A DNA stretch of 64,000 nucleotides from Sphaerospermopsis torques-reginae ITEP-024 (GTDB lineage Bacteria > Cyanobacteriota > Cyanobacteriia > Cyanobacteriales > Nostocaceae). Below the pieces are notes generated by a model. That model did no database searches. It worked only from the letters and a program-made list of their open reading frames with translations, and was not told the DNA's origin. A program made the position numbers and the translations under genes. Positions 45,812-54,603 of the stretch are shown piece after piece. The stretch covers positions 1,054,001 to 1,118,000 of the forward strand of contig NZ_CP080598.1 of NCBI RefSeq assembly GCF_019598945.1. The letters run 5' to 3'. Positions within the stretch are counted from its first letter, which is position 1, and each line of letters begins with the position of its first letter.

Positions 45812-45938
45812 ATCTCGATTAATTTGGCTACTTCTCATATATCCTTTCAGCCATTGACGGAAATTATCATGGTAGAGGCTATAAACGGTTACATTAGAGA
45901 TAATTTCTACCCGCAAAAACTCAAACCAAGCTTCAAAT
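45791..45938 (-). pseudogene. Gene fragment cut by the ISL3 element
   Basis: The minus strand reads FEAWFEFLRVEIISNVTVYS then LYHDNFRQWLKGYMRS without stops up to the IS edge. The last residues before its TAG (45791) are supplied by the inverted-repeat element. The composition looks like real protein and YHDNFRQWL recalls the ends of STAND-type ATPases, but this is too short to identify. No continuation is seen on the other side of the IS. Confidence 0.45.
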
Positions 45939-47365
45939 TGGTTCTTCAGTACATAGTATGCTAAATTATTAGAATAAAAAATCTAAATCAGATGAAGAAG
46001 AATATCAAAACCATTGATATAGTTGACTTGGGAGACCAAATTGTTGTTGACTGTAAGAGAGAATGTTAAAAATTGGGTGAATTTACAGTCATGAATAGAA
46101 AACCGGGAATTAAAATCTTAACAGAGCTTCTGGATATAAAGGATATCAAAGTAATTTCACATCGTCAACATGAAGGGATAGGAATAATATTACAGGTCGA
46201 AGCAAATAAAAAAGAAAGTATATGTCCTCGTTGTGGAACAAAAAGTCAGAGATTACATCAGAATCATAGGCATATAGTCAAAGACTTACCGTGGGGAGAA
46301 AAACCAGTATATTTAGAAATAAATAGACGACAATTTAAATGTGAAAAATGTCAAAAACCTTTTAGTGAAAATTTGGATTTCATAGGTACAAGAAGAACAT
46401 ATACCAAAAGACTAGCACGTCAGATAATCAAAGAGGTGTTAGATAATGATATCAACAGTGTAGCATCTAAGGGAGTAGTGACGACAGAAGAAATAGAAAG
46501 GATGTTGAAAGATGCGGAATCGGAATTAATAGAATCAAAACCATCAGCAGTAAAAAGATTAGGAATAGATGAAATAGCCTTAATTAAAGGACAGGGGAAA
46601 TATTGTGCAGTATTAATAGATTTAGATAAATCTGAACTACTGGCGATTTTACCTAGTATAAAACAAGAAGATATCAGGAAAGTGCTGATGGAATGGGGGT
46701 CACAGGTGCTAGAACAAATAGAAGAAGTGAGTATAGATTTATGGCAAGGATATAAAAATCTAGTTACAGAAATGATGCCCAATGCTCAAGTAGTGGCAGA
46801 TAGATTTCATGTAATTGTACAAATAAACAAAGAATTAGATATAGCCAGAAAAAGAGAGAAAAGAAATGTGGAGAATGCCATTAAAAGTTCAAAAAATGAA
46901 CAAGAGAAAGTAGAGAAAGAGAAAATATTAGAGGGGTTAAATAAAAGTAAATATGTGTTGTTGAAGAACGGTGAAGACTTAAATCATGAGCAAAAAATCA
47001 AGCTCAATCAAGTAAAAAAAGTCTCCCCCTCTTTGAAAATAATGTACGAATTAAAAGAGAAAATTCGGCGAATTTTTGACAAAACTCAGGATTGGTTAAA
47101 GGGTCTATATAAACTTAGTATATGGTTGCTAAGAGCTAGAAATCATTATCCTACCAGCCATAACACCATTGTCCGTTGGTTAGATGAAATTATTGCCTAC
47201 TTTGATCATCGTACAACTAGCGGTGTTGTTGAAGGTATCAATAACAAACTCAAGTTGATTAAACGTTCTGCTTATGGATTTAGAAATTTTAGTAATTTCC
47301 GAGTTAGATGCTTACTCAGTTGGAGATTTAAATATTAGTTTAGCATACTATGTACTGAAGAACCA
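45939..47365 (+). mobile_element. Complete ISL3-family insertion sequence, 1427 bp
   Basis: Perfect 27-bp terminal inverted repeats, TGGTTCTTCAGTACATAGTA at 45939 and its inverse ending at 47365, enclose one transposase gene. The flanks CTTCAAAT and CTAAAAAT (8 bp) agree at six of eight positions, consistent with an aged 8-bp target duplication, the usual length for ISL3. Confidence 0.9.
46091..47338 (+). CDS. ISL3 family transposase
   Basis: From ATG 46091 the 415-residue transposase has the family layout. An N-terminal zinc-binding region has two CxxC pairs (CPRCGT; CEKCQK), a helical segment follows, and the DDE catalytic domain starts at RLGIDEIALIKGQGKY with DRFHV downstream. The C-terminal catalytic Glu lies in TSGVVEGINNKLKLIKR, the ISL3 hallmark. 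It appears intact, so the element may be active. TTG 46073 is an alternative start. The gene occupies nearly the full element. Confidence 0.92.
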   Translation: MNRKPGIKILTELLDIKDIKVISHRQHEGIGIILQVEANKKESICPRCGTKSQRLHQNHRHIVKDLPWGEKPVYLEINRRQFKCEKCQKPFSENLDFIGTRRTYTKRLARQIIKEVLDNDINSVASKGVVTTEEIERMLKDAESELIESKPSAVKRLGIDEIALIKGQGKYCAVLIDLDKSELLAILPSIKQEDIRKVLMEWGSQVLEQIEEVSIDLWQGYKNLVTEMMPNAQVVADRFHVIVQINKELDIARKREKRNVENAIKSSKNEQEKVEKEKILEGLNKSKYVLLKNGEDLNHEQKIKLNQVKKVSPSLKIMYELKEKIRRIFDKTQDWLKGLYKLSIWLLRARNHYPTSHNTIVRWLDEIIAYFDHRTTSGVVEGINNKLKLIKRSAYGFRNFSNFRVRCLLSWRFKY

Positions 47366-47418
47366 CTAAAAATTCAATCATAATTGATGTAAAAATATCC
47401 AATTAATGAATTGAAAAT

Positions 47419-47436
47419 AGTCGGTTTTAACCGACT
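47419..47436. repeat. Palindrome AGTCGGTTTTAACCGACT
   Basis: This perfect 8-bp stem with a TT loop resembles the subterminal hairpins of cyanobacterial IS200/IS605-type elements. No transposase gene is attached, so it is probably a decayed end. Confidence 0.45.
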
Positions 47437-47500
47437 TCCGCTATGAGACAGAGAATTTATTCCCTGGCTGACTATCTATGCTACTATAAAGTAGGAAAAA

Positions 47501-47520
47501 TATAATTACCATTTGGTAAT
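47501..47520 (+). promoter_or_regulatory. Promoter -10 box and palindromic operator of the mazEF-type pair
   Basis: TATAAT (47501-47506) overlaps ATTACCATTTGGTAAT (47505-47520), a perfect inverted repeat with a TT centre. It ends three bases before the antitoxin ATG. A repressor here would block the promoter directly, as expected for an autoregulating RHH antitoxin. No Shine-Dalgarno fits between operator and ATG. Confidence 0.55.
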
Positions 47521-47523
47521 ACC

Positions 47524-47748
47524 ATGCAATCTGAAAAAATTTCCATTTCCTTACCATCCCCTTTATTGCAGTTTATTGAAAATTACAAATTAACTAAAGG
47601 TTGTAAATCTCGTTCAGAAGTGATTGAACTAGCTATAGAACTATTGCGTTATCAAGAGTTAGAACGAGCTTACCAAGAAGCAGCAACGGAAATTAACTCA
47701 GAATGGGATGTAACTGTAGGGGATGGACTCAGTGATGAAACGTGGTGA
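47524..47748 (+). CDS. RHH-type antitoxin of a MazF toxin
   Basis: The 74-residue protein has a ribbon-helix-helix N-terminus (SEKISISLPSPLLQFIENY; strand residues KISISL, then two helices with SRSEVIELAIELL) for DNA binding as a dimer. An acidic C-terminal tail ending LSDETW should wrap and inhibit the toxin. It overlaps the downstream mazF-type gene by 14 bases. Autoregulation through the palindrome just upstream is likely. No Shine-Dalgarno is apparent, so translation may begin on a very short leader. Confidence 0.85.
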   Translation: MQSEKISISLPSPLLQFIENYKLTKGCKSRSEVIELAIELLRYQELERAYQEAATEINSEWDVTVGDGLSDETW

Positions 47749-48073
47749 AATATATTTTGCAAATCTCAGTCCCGCAATAGGTTCAGAAATGGATAAACGT
47801 CGTCCTGTACTTATTGTTAGCCATGATGCTAATAATAATGCTTCTACTACGGTAACGATTTTACCCATTACATCTAATACCAGTCGTATATATCCTTTTG
47901 AGGTTTTATTAAATCCAGAAGATTCTGGTTTATCTAAACCTTCTAAGGTGCAAGCGCAACAAATAAGAACAATTTCTAAACAGCGCATTTTGGGAGATGT
48001 CGTCGGGTGTTTAAATCAAGATTTGATAGATTTAGTAAATGATGCTATTAAGTTACATTTAGCTTTGGAGTAG
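47735..48073 (+). CDS. mazF: MazF/PemK family mRNA interferase toxin
   Basis: From ATG 47735 the 112-residue protein has the PemK/MazF fold: MKRGEIYFANLSPAIGSE with the conserved Arg and the loop to DKRRPVLIVSH, central strands (TVTILPITSNT) and the C-terminal QAQQIRTISKQRILG helix. It should cleave single-stranded mRNA at short motifs when the antitoxin is degraded. It overlaps the antitoxin gene by 14 bases, a typical coupled pair. The pair lies directly beside an ISL3 element in an accessory patch. Confidence 0.9.
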   Translation: MKRGEIYFANLSPAIGSEMDKRRPVLIVSHDANNNASTTVTILPITSNTSRIYPFEVLLNPEDSGLSKPSKVQAQQIRTISKQRILGDVVGCLNQDLIDLVNDAIKLHLALE

Positions 48074-48153
48074 CAGATATTAAAACTATTTTCTTCTAAC
48101 TTTTTGGTTTTACTGAATTTAATTTTATATTTTAATAATGGTGTAAGTATTCC

Positions 48154-49494
48154 ATGTCTAACCCCCGTCAAGCTGCATTTACCGCCCTCAAAGAAGTACA
48201 CAAAGGAGCTTATACTGATGTCGCTCTAGATCGTGTATTACAAAAGTATAAATTACCCGACAATGACCGTCGCTTAATGACAGAATTAGTCTATGGTAGT
48301 GTGAGAAGACAACGCACTTTAGACGCTATTATTAATCAACTGGCTACGAAATCAGCACTCCAACAACCACCAGACCTGCGGACAATTTTACATCTGGGTT
48401 TATATCAACTCCGTTATCAAGAAAAAATTCCTGTTTCTGCTGCTGTAAATACTACCGTAGAACTAGCAAAAACAAATGGGTTTTCTGGTTTAACTGGTTT
48501 TGTTAATGGTTTTTTACGTCAATATTTACGCCTTTTAGAAACATCCTCAGAACCATTAAAATTACCAGAAAATCCTGTAGAAAGATTAGGAATTTTATAT
48601 AGTTTTCCAAATTGGATCATTGAAGTTTGGTTAAAACAATTAGGTTTTGAGGAAACAGAAAAACTCTGTCAATGGATGAATCAAACACCGACTATTGATT
48701 TAAGAGTAAATATTCTTAAAAGTGACTTAGAACAAGTAGAATCAACTTTTAAAGATGCTGGTATTTTAGTCAGAAAAATTCCCCATTTACCCCAAGGTTT
48801 AAGATTAATTAGTAGTACCGGAGCGATTCAAAATTTACCCGGTTTTCAAGATGGTTGGTGGTGTGTGCAAGATAGTAGCGCCCAGTTAGTTGGTCATTTG
48901 CTTGACCCCCAACCTGGTGAGGTGATAATTGATGTCTGTGCAGCACCAGGAGGAAAAACTACCCATATTGCAGAGTTAATGGGGGATAAGGGCAAAATTT
49001 ACGCTTGTGATAAAACTGCTTCTCGTTTACGCAAACTTACTGAAAATGCTCAACGTCTCAATTTACAATCTATCGAAATCTGCACGGGGGATAGCCGCAC
49101 TTTTACCCAATTTCACAACATCGCGGATCGTGTATTATTAGATGCTCCCTGTTCTGGTTTGGGTACTATGCACCGTCACGCCGATGCGCGTTGGCGACAA
49201 ACTCCCGCCTCTGTGCAGGAATTAGCCCAAATTCAAAAAGAGCTATTATCACATACTGCTAATTTTGTCAAGCCGGGAGGGGTTTTAGTTTATGCAACTT
49301 GTACACTGCATCCACAGGAAAACGAAGAGGTTATTTCTAAGTTCTTAGCAGAAAATTCTGATTGGCAAATTGAACATCCCAGCTTTGATTTTCTTAATAT
49401 TTCTCACCCTGGGTGGTTGAAGGTATGGCCTCATCAACAAGACATGGATGGTTTTTTCATGGTGCGTTTAAGAAAAACCAAGGATTCCGAGTGA
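48154..49494 (+). CDS. rsmB: 16S rRNA m5C967 methyltransferase
   Basis: The 446-residue protein combines an N-terminal NusB-like RNA-binding domain (about 1-135, start NPRQAAFTALKEV) with a Rossmann SAM methyltransferase domain. The SAM motif is DVCAAPGGKTTHIAELM. Cys333 in DAPCSGLG and Cys383 in YATCTLHPQENEEV are the paired cysteines, the latter the nucleophile in RsmB. It methylates C967 of 16S rRNA. Length and motifs are typical. The TerB-like gene follows 57 bases downstream and may be co-transcribed. Confidence 0.95.
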   Translation: MSNPRQAAFTALKEVHKGAYTDVALDRVLQKYKLPDNDRRLMTELVYGSVRRQRTLDAIINQLATKSALQQPPDLRTILHLGLYQLRYQEKIPVSAAVNTTVELAKTNGFSGLTGFVNGFLRQYLRLLETSSEPLKLPENPVERLGILYSFPNWIIEVWLKQLGFEETEKLCQWMNQTPTIDLRVNILKSDLEQVESTFKDAGILVRKIPHLPQGLRLISSTGAIQNLPGFQDGWWCVQDSSAQLVGHLLDPQPGEVIIDVCAAPGGKTTHIAELMGDKGKIYACDKTASRLRKLTENAQRLNLQSIEICTGDSRTFTQFHNIADRVLLDAPCSGLGTMHRHADARWRQTPASVQELAQIQKELLSHTANFVKPGGVLVYATCTLHPQENEEVISKFLAENSDWQIEHPSFDFLNISHPGWLKVWPHQQDMDGFFMVRLRKTKDSE

Positions 49495-49551
49495 ATACTT
49501 TTTACCATTGTACCATTTAACCAAAGCCCGAATCTATGAGAAGAGGCAACA

Positions 49552-49974
49552 ATGGTTAGTAATTCTCATGTTAAAAATCTAGTTAAAATCCTGATTGGAG
49601 CAGCTTGGATTGATGGTAGAATCCAGCCAGAAGAAAGACAATATCTGCGGGAAATAGCTCAGGCTAAGGGTTTAGCCACTGATCCAGAGATTAAACCTTG
49701 GTTGTATGAATTAGTACCAGTCAAACCAAATCAATGTTATGAATGGGTGAAAGAATATTTAGGCGATCGCCCTAGTTTAGAAGAATGTGAAACTCTGATT
49801 GAAGCTATCAGTGGATTGATTTACAGTGATGGTGAAGTAGCCATTGAAGAAGCTAAACTACTCACCACATTAGAGGAGTTGAGTAAATCCCATGATTCTA
49901 CTCAACCCATTTACACCCCACTGTTAAAACAGATTCAAAAACTTTACCGCCGCTGGGTGGATGTGCAGAATTAG
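49552..49974 (+). CDS. TerB-like protein
   Basis: The 140-residue helical protein has the TerB-type metal-binding repeat pattern twice: GAAWIDGRIQPEERQYL near 16-32 and GLIYSDGEVAIEEAKLL near 87-103, each with Asp-Gly and a following Glu. Stand-alone TerB-like proteins are common in cyanobacteria. Despite the tellurite-resistance family name, their role is probably in membrane or metal stress and is not established. It follows rsmB on the same strand. Confidence 0.75.
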   Translation: MVSNSHVKNLVKILIGAAWIDGRIQPEERQYLREIAQAKGLATDPEIKPWLYELVPVKPNQCYEWVKEYLGDRPSLEECETLIEAISGLIYSDGEVAIEEAKLLTTLEELSKSHDSTQPIYTPLLKQIQKLYRRWVDVQN

Positions 49975-49975
49975 G

Positions 49976-50075
49976 TAATGGAGACTGGGGACTGGGGACT
50001 GGGGACTGGGAAATATCTTCTCTGTTTCCTCTTCACTGTCACCTGTCACCTGTCACCTGTCACCTCTTCCTTCTG
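49976..50075. repeat. GGGGACT and TCACCTG heptamer tracts
   Basis: GGGGACT units (49985-50008) and CACCTGT units (50038-50065) lie between the convergent TerB-like and Psb35-like genes. Confidence 0.9.
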
Positions 50076-50079
50076 CCTT

Positions 50080-50277
50080 CTATGACTCTTTATCCACCTT
50101 GGGTACAAAATCAGGACGTTCTTTGCTTTCCCAACCTGCGGGACGTTTTGAGTTGTACCAAGCGATTGAACCGATGGTGACAGCCGCAATAAAACCAACT
50201 ACATACACTAAAGTAAAAGCTAATGGAAAATGATTACCGGCTGCGACTGGTGCTGCTGTTTCAAGTAATAAATTCAT
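50080..50277 (-). CDS. Small single-helix membrane protein, Psb35-like
   Basis: The 65-residue protein has an N-terminal lumenal-type segment, one transmembrane helix (about 18-41, FPLAFTLVYVVGFIAAVTIG), and a short cytoplasmic tail with the conserved-looking SIAWYNSKRPAGWE and a charged end. Size and pattern match Psb35 (Ssl2148 in Synechocystis), a small protein reported to stabilise the CP47 assembly module of photosystem II. I make that match from memory of the sequence, so it is tentative. It lies downstream of the penicillin-binding protein gene on the same strand with 84 bases between. Confidence 0.6.
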   Translation of the reverse strand: MNLLLETAAPVAAGNHFPLAFTLVYVVGFIAAVTIGSIAWYNSKRPAGWESKERPDFVPKVDKES

Positions 50278-50361
50278 GAGTATATTATCCTACCGTTCAT
50301 AACACTTCTTTACAAAGTATAAAACGAGTTGACCATCTACATCTGTCACCAGTGGGAAATA

Positions 50362-52761
50362 TTACTCACCAGAGGAGGAAGAAGAAGATGAAGAACCAGG
50401 TTTAAGGCGTTCTCTCCAGGAAGGTTTGGACGGGGAAGATCCAGAGGAATTATTGTTTACAGGGGGAGCAGAATTTGAATCTTGGCTGCGGTTTCGTCTT
50501 CTAGAACGAGATGATTCTGCACCAGAATTATTCCCTGATTGAGAATCAAAGCGCCTCCGTCTTCTGGAAGTGGACTCTTCTTGTTGTCGGTAACGTCGTC
50601 TACGTCTTGAAGTGTAGTTTGATTGCTGTTCTACTTCAGAATAAGAGCTTCTGCGTCTGCGTCTGCGTTTGGTTGATGAATCATCATCATCCTGATCTGA
50701 TTGTTGATCATTAGATGCAACAGATGCAACGGAAGTATTAACAATTTTTTTCGGTTTGATGGGTTGGGCTTTGATCGTACCTTTGCGATTTTCTAATTTA
50801 GGTCGTTCAGGAAACTTTTCTACTGGCATTCCTTCTACTGCTGTTTCCATAAATTCATGCCAAGTATAAGCGGCGCTGGTGCTACTACCATTAGTAGGGC
50901 GGTTATTGTCATTACCTAGCCAAACTCCGGCAACTACTTGGGGAATATAGCCTATAAACCACAAATCACGGGCTTCGTCAGATGTACCAGTTTTCCCTGC
51001 TACCTGTCTATCATTTAATTGGGCAGCCCCACCAGTACCATTTCTGACTACATTCCGTAGCATCCAAGTCATGATGGCGGCGCTATCGGCATCTAAAGCC
51101 CGTTGAGGTCGGAAATCAGCGGACCAAATCACATCACCCTGACGGTTGAGGATGCGACGAATTCCATGCGCTTCTGTATGTAAACCTTGGGTAGCAAAAG
51201 AACCATAAGCACTGGTTAATTCTAGGAGATTGACTTCGTTAGAACCAAGTGCTAAAGAGTAGGTAGGCTTGAGTTCCGATTTAATCCCCATATCCTGTGC
51301 TAGTTTAATGGTTGGCTCATATCCCACATCTATTAATACCTTGACTGCAATTGTATTAATAGAACGGGTAAGAGCATCTTTGAGATTCATTGAGCCATAG
51401 AATTTTTCATTGTAGTTTTTTGGTTCATAACCATCAATGACTAATGGTGCATCTACGTAGCTATCATAGGGACTTTTTCCTGTAGCGATCGCCGCCCCAT
51501 AGACAAAACCTTTAAATGTTGATCCTGGTTGTCTTTTTGCTTGAGTTACACGATTAAACTGGGTTTTACCAAAATCCTTACCTCCTACCATTGCTTGAAT
51601 TTCCCCGGTGCGGGGATCAATAGCTACTAAAGCGGCTTCTTGAAAATTTGCCCAACTACCTTGAGTTCTCAGAGTTTTAGCCACTGCTGCTTCTGCCGCC
51701 TTTTGCCAAGTTGGGTTTAAGGTAGTTTCTACTACTAACCCTCCTGCTGCTAACACATCAGGCTGAACATATTTTGGTAATTCCTGCTGAATGTAGGAAG
51801 TAAAGTAAGGAAACTCAACTTGAAAGCGTCTGGGTAAATTGCTATTTACTGTGAGTGGTTCTTGAATAGCTGCTTGCTGTTGCTCTGGTGTAATTACGCC
51901 ATCGTCCAACATTCTTTGTAACACCCGATTTCGCCTTTCTATAGCTAATTGAGGATTTTTATTTGGGGCGTAAATGTTGGGAGCAGGAGCAAGTCCAGCA
52001 ATGGTGGCCATTTCTGATAAAGTCAGTTGATCCACGGATTTACTAAAGTATACCCAAGCGGCATCTGCTACACCATAAGCACCAGAACCCAAATAGACTA
52101 AATTCAGGTAACGCTCTAAAATGTGGTCTTTACTGAGTTCTTGCTCCATTCTCTGAGCCAGACGCAGTTCCTTGAGTTTGCGTAACAGGGTTTTTTCCTG
52201 ACTGAGAAACAGTATGCGGGCAACTTGTTGGGTAATAGTGCTACCACCTTCTACCACATCTTGCGATCGCAAATTATTCACAAATGCTCTGAGAATACCT
52301 TGAGCATCTATCCCATTGTGCTGTTGAAATCTTCTGTCTTCTGAAGCGATAAAAGCGTTCTTTAAGTTCTCTGGTATTTGTTCCAGCTTTAGCTGTTCTC
52401 TGGTTGCTTCTCCTTGCTGCTGGAGAACAGTTCCATCACTAGCTTTAATAGTCAGTGTTTGCTCTCGTATTACCGCATTCAGTTCTGATTTATCCGGTAA
52501 AGAACTGTCTATTACACTAATCCCATAATTACAGGCAATGATCCCGCCACCTAAACTGACTACACCTAAGCCTGTCCAAAACCAAAACTGCCGATAAAAA
52601 GGTTTATCACTCCTACCAAGTCTGGCAACCATCCCAGATGATAAAGTAGTCATCTGGTTAAGTAACTGCCTTGCCTTCACCAGCATAGTTGGCGGTAGGT
52701 GTTCATGTGTGGACTCCTCGTTTGTGGACTCCTCGTTTTTATGATGATTCCCAAGTGGCAA
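50362..52761 (-). CDS. Class A penicillin-binding protein 1A
   Basis: The 799-residue protein has a cytoplasmic tail, a membrane helix (about 59-83), a GT51 transglycosylase domain with the catalytic Glu in SEDRRFQQHNG (141) and GGSTITQQ, and a penicillin-binding transpeptidase domain with SxxK STFK (414-417), SIN (467-469) and KTGTS (590-594). It polymerises and cross-links peptidoglycan outside the membrane. The last 120 residues form an unusual low-complexity tail with Arg clusters (RRRRRR), Asn/Ser stretches and a terminal poly-Ser, likely disordered and possibly binding cell-wall or septal polymers. All catalytic motifs are intact. Confidence 0.95.
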   Translation of the reverse strand: MPLGNHHKNEESTNEESTHEHLPPTMLVKARQLLNQMTTLSSGMVARLGRSDKPFYRQFWFWTGLGVVSLGGGIIACNYGISVIDSSLPDKSELNAVIREQTLTIKASDGTVLQQQGEATREQLKLEQIPENLKNAFIASEDRRFQQHNGIDAQGILRAFVNNLRSQDVVEGGSTITQQVARILFLSQEKTLLRKLKELRLAQRMEQELSKDHILERYLNLVYLGSGAYGVADAAWVYFSKSVDQLTLSEMATIAGLAPAPNIYAPNKNPQLAIERRNRVLQRMLDDGVITPEQQQAAIQEPLTVNSNLPRRFQVEFPYFTSYIQQELPKYVQPDVLAAGGLVVETTLNPTWQKAAEAAVAKTLRTQGSWANFQEAALVAIDPRTGEIQAMVGGKDFGKTQFNRVTQAKRQPGSTFKGFVYGAAIATGKSPYDSYVDAPLVIDGYEPKNYNEKFYGSMNLKDALTRSINTIAVKVLIDVGYEPTIKLAQDMGIKSELKPTYSLALGSNEVNLLELTSAYGSFATQGLHTEAHGIRRILNRQGDVIWSADFRPQRALDADSAAIMTWMLRNVVRNGTGGAAQLNDRQVAGKTGTSDEARDLWFIGYIPQVVAGVWLGNDNNRPTNGSSTSAAYTWHEFMETAVEGMPVEKFPERPKLENRKGTIKAQPIKPKKIVNTSVASVASNDQQSDQDDDDSSTKRRRRRRSSYSEVEQQSNYTSRRRRRYRQQEESTSRRRRRFDSQSGNNSGAESSRSRRRNRSQDSNSAPPVNNNSSGSSPSKPSWRERLKPGSSSSSSSSGE

Positions 52762-53024
52762 GAGCAGTTTCTCCTCAGAGCTACTTCAGTTGATTATTGA
52801 TGCCGAAAGGCTCGTTTTGCTGCGCTCACAGCGTTAGATCATCATACCCCATAAATAATCAATTAATTCAGTGTAAAATTGATTTATTTCCCAAACCATT
52901 ATTTCCATTGGCTTTTGAAGATGATTAAATAATTGTTGGGATATCAAAACATGGGAAAAAGTTTGTAGCTGATGCAGCAAAACTGATCCCCCGCCTCCTA
53001 GCAAGAGCATTCAGCAGCAAAAGA

Positions 53025-53522
53025 ATGTCTAAAAAATTCGCCAGAAGTGCGATCGCTCTCGGCAGTAATATGGGTGATCCCCAAAGAACTTTAGCAGCCG
53101 CTTTAGAGACTTTAGCCCAAACTCCTGGTATTATTCTCGAAGCAAAATCCAGTTGGTATAGAACCAAAGCCGTAGGACCGCCACAGCCAGATTATTTAAA
53201 TACCTGTGCCATATTGCAATTAGAAATGTCTCCACAAGCTTTATTAACCAGCTTGTTAGCAATTGAACAAAAATTTGGTCGTGTGCGTCGAGAATATTGG
53301 GGACCAAGAACCCTGGATTTGGATTTATTGTTGTATGATGACTTAATCTTAAATGAGCCAAATCTTCAGATCCCCCATCCCCGGATGCACGAGCGAGCTT
53401 TTGTCCTAGTCCCATTGGCAGAAATTGCCCCAGATTGGAGAGAACCAGTATCTGGTTGTACAATTCGGAATCTGCTGCAAGAAGTAGACCGTTCTGATGT
53501 ACACTTAGTGAAAGATGAATAA
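53025..53522 (+). CDS. folK: 2-amino-4-hydroxy-6-hydroxymethyldihydropteridine diphosphokinase
   Basis: The 165-residue enzyme has the full HPPK signature: AIALGSNMGDPQ near the start, VGPPQPDYLNTC, RRVRREYWGPRTLDLDLLLYD with the metal-binding Asp pair, and PHPRMHERAFVLVPL. It transfers pyrophosphate from ATP to the pterin in folate synthesis. The start at ATG 53025 matches the family. It is followed after 98 bases by a Nudix hydrolase gene on the same strand, a pairing that may be an operon. In several bacteria a Nudix enzyme acts in pterin dephosphorylation, but this one is of the ADP-ribose type. Confidence 0.95.
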   Translation: MSKKFARSAIALGSNMGDPQRTLAAALETLAQTPGIILEAKSSWYRTKAVGPPQPDYLNTCAILQLEMSPQALLTSLLAIEQKFGRVRREYWGPRTLDLDLLLYDDLILNEPNLQIPHPRMHERAFVLVPLAEIAPDWREPVSGCTIRNLLQEVDRSDVHLVKDE

Positions 53523-53620
53523 CCGACTATTAAATTACCATCCTTGGCAGCAGAAACACCCTGATTTCCCAACCATCCCCCGTATATATTCTGAGTATTT
53601 GCAGACAATAGAATTGGACT

Positions 53621-54169
53621 ATGCCACTAGGTAGAGAATTACCACAGCTACTCAAGCAACGTTTGTTTCATAAAGGGCGCAAGTTTGACTTTGAAGTGAA
53701 TCGTTTGCGTTTACCTAATAAATCTGAAGGAGAATGGGAGTGTATTCGTCATCCTGGTGGCGCTCTGGCTCTTCCTGTTACCGACGATGGTAAGCTGATT
53801 CTTGTCCGTCAGTATCGTTTTGCAGTTCAAGGTAGGTTGTTAGAATTTCCCGCAGGAACGGTAGAACCTAATGAAGAACCCTTGGAAACAGTGAAAAGGG
53901 AAATACAAGAAGAAACTGGCTACCGCGCTCATAAGTGGGATAAACTAGGAGAGTTTTTCTTAGCTCCTGGCTATTCTGATGAAATTATCTATGCTTTTTT
54001 GGCTAGAGATTTGGAAAAGCTGGAAACTCCCCCACAGCAAGAAGAAGATGAAGATATCGAAACTGTATTTTTGACTCCTGAACAACTAGAAACAGCTATT
54101 CGTGAAGGAGAACCTGTAGATGCAAAAACTATAGCTAGTTTTTTCTTAGCCCGTTCTTTGTTGATGTAA
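53621..54169 (+). CDS. Nudix hydrolase, ADP-ribose pyrophosphatase type
   Basis: The 182-residue protein has an intact Nudix box, GTVEPNEEPLETVKREIQEE followed by TGY, at about 87-109. It also has the preceding GGALALPVTDDGKLILVRQY pattern seen in ADP-ribose pyrophosphatases and a downstream acidic loop (PPQQEEDEDIE). It probably hydrolyses ADP-ribose or a related nucleoside diphosphate sugar in the cytoplasm. Pairing with folK could mean a role in pterin triphosphate processing, but the residues around the box favour ADP-ribose. Confidence 0.88.
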   Translation: MPLGRELPQLLKQRLFHKGRKFDFEVNRLRLPNKSEGEWECIRHPGGALALPVTDDGKLILVRQYRFAVQGRLLEFPAGTVEPNEEPLETVKREIQEETGYRAHKWDKLGEFFLAPGYSDEIIYAFLARDLEKLETPPQQEEDEDIETVFLTPEQLETAIREGEPVDAKTIASFFLARSLLM

Positions 54170-54238
54170 TGGTGATATGCTGCTAGAAAAGGCACTTGCT
54201 GATGCCTACGGTACAGGTTAGGAATCTGATTCATAATT

Positions 54239-54440
54239 AGGGGTTGCTGAGAAAGTCTTGTCGTGATGACAGGTGACAGGTGACAGTTTCAGCTATCTGT
54301 CATCCCCAAATTTTTGGATTTCTTAGCCCCAAAATGCACAGTTTTTCAGGTCTAACCTTCAAAAATCTTGCATTTTGTTTCCTATTGTTCAGCCCCAAAC
54401 CTTTGATTTATCTGGGTTTTGCCTTTATTCAGCAAGCCCT
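54239..54440 (-). mobile_element. MITE copy C, 202 bp
   Basis: It is inverted relative to copies A and B: it starts AGGGGTTGCTGAGAAAG and ends with the inverse of AGGGCTTGCTGAATAAAG. AATT flanks both sides (54235-54238 and 54441-54444). ACAGGTG-type heptamers (54270-54287) occupy the internal site where copies A and B have other repeats. Confidence 0.85.
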
Positions 54441-54603
54441 AATTAGAAATTCATAATTAATAATTAAAAAGGGTTTTATTCCCCTGTGGTGTATCCTACA
54501 GGCAATGTTTAAGTCCCTGAGTAAAGTATAAATTTAATTATGAATTATCAATTATCAATTATCAATTATCAATTATTTATCCCAGCTATGATAGAAACCA
54601 GGT

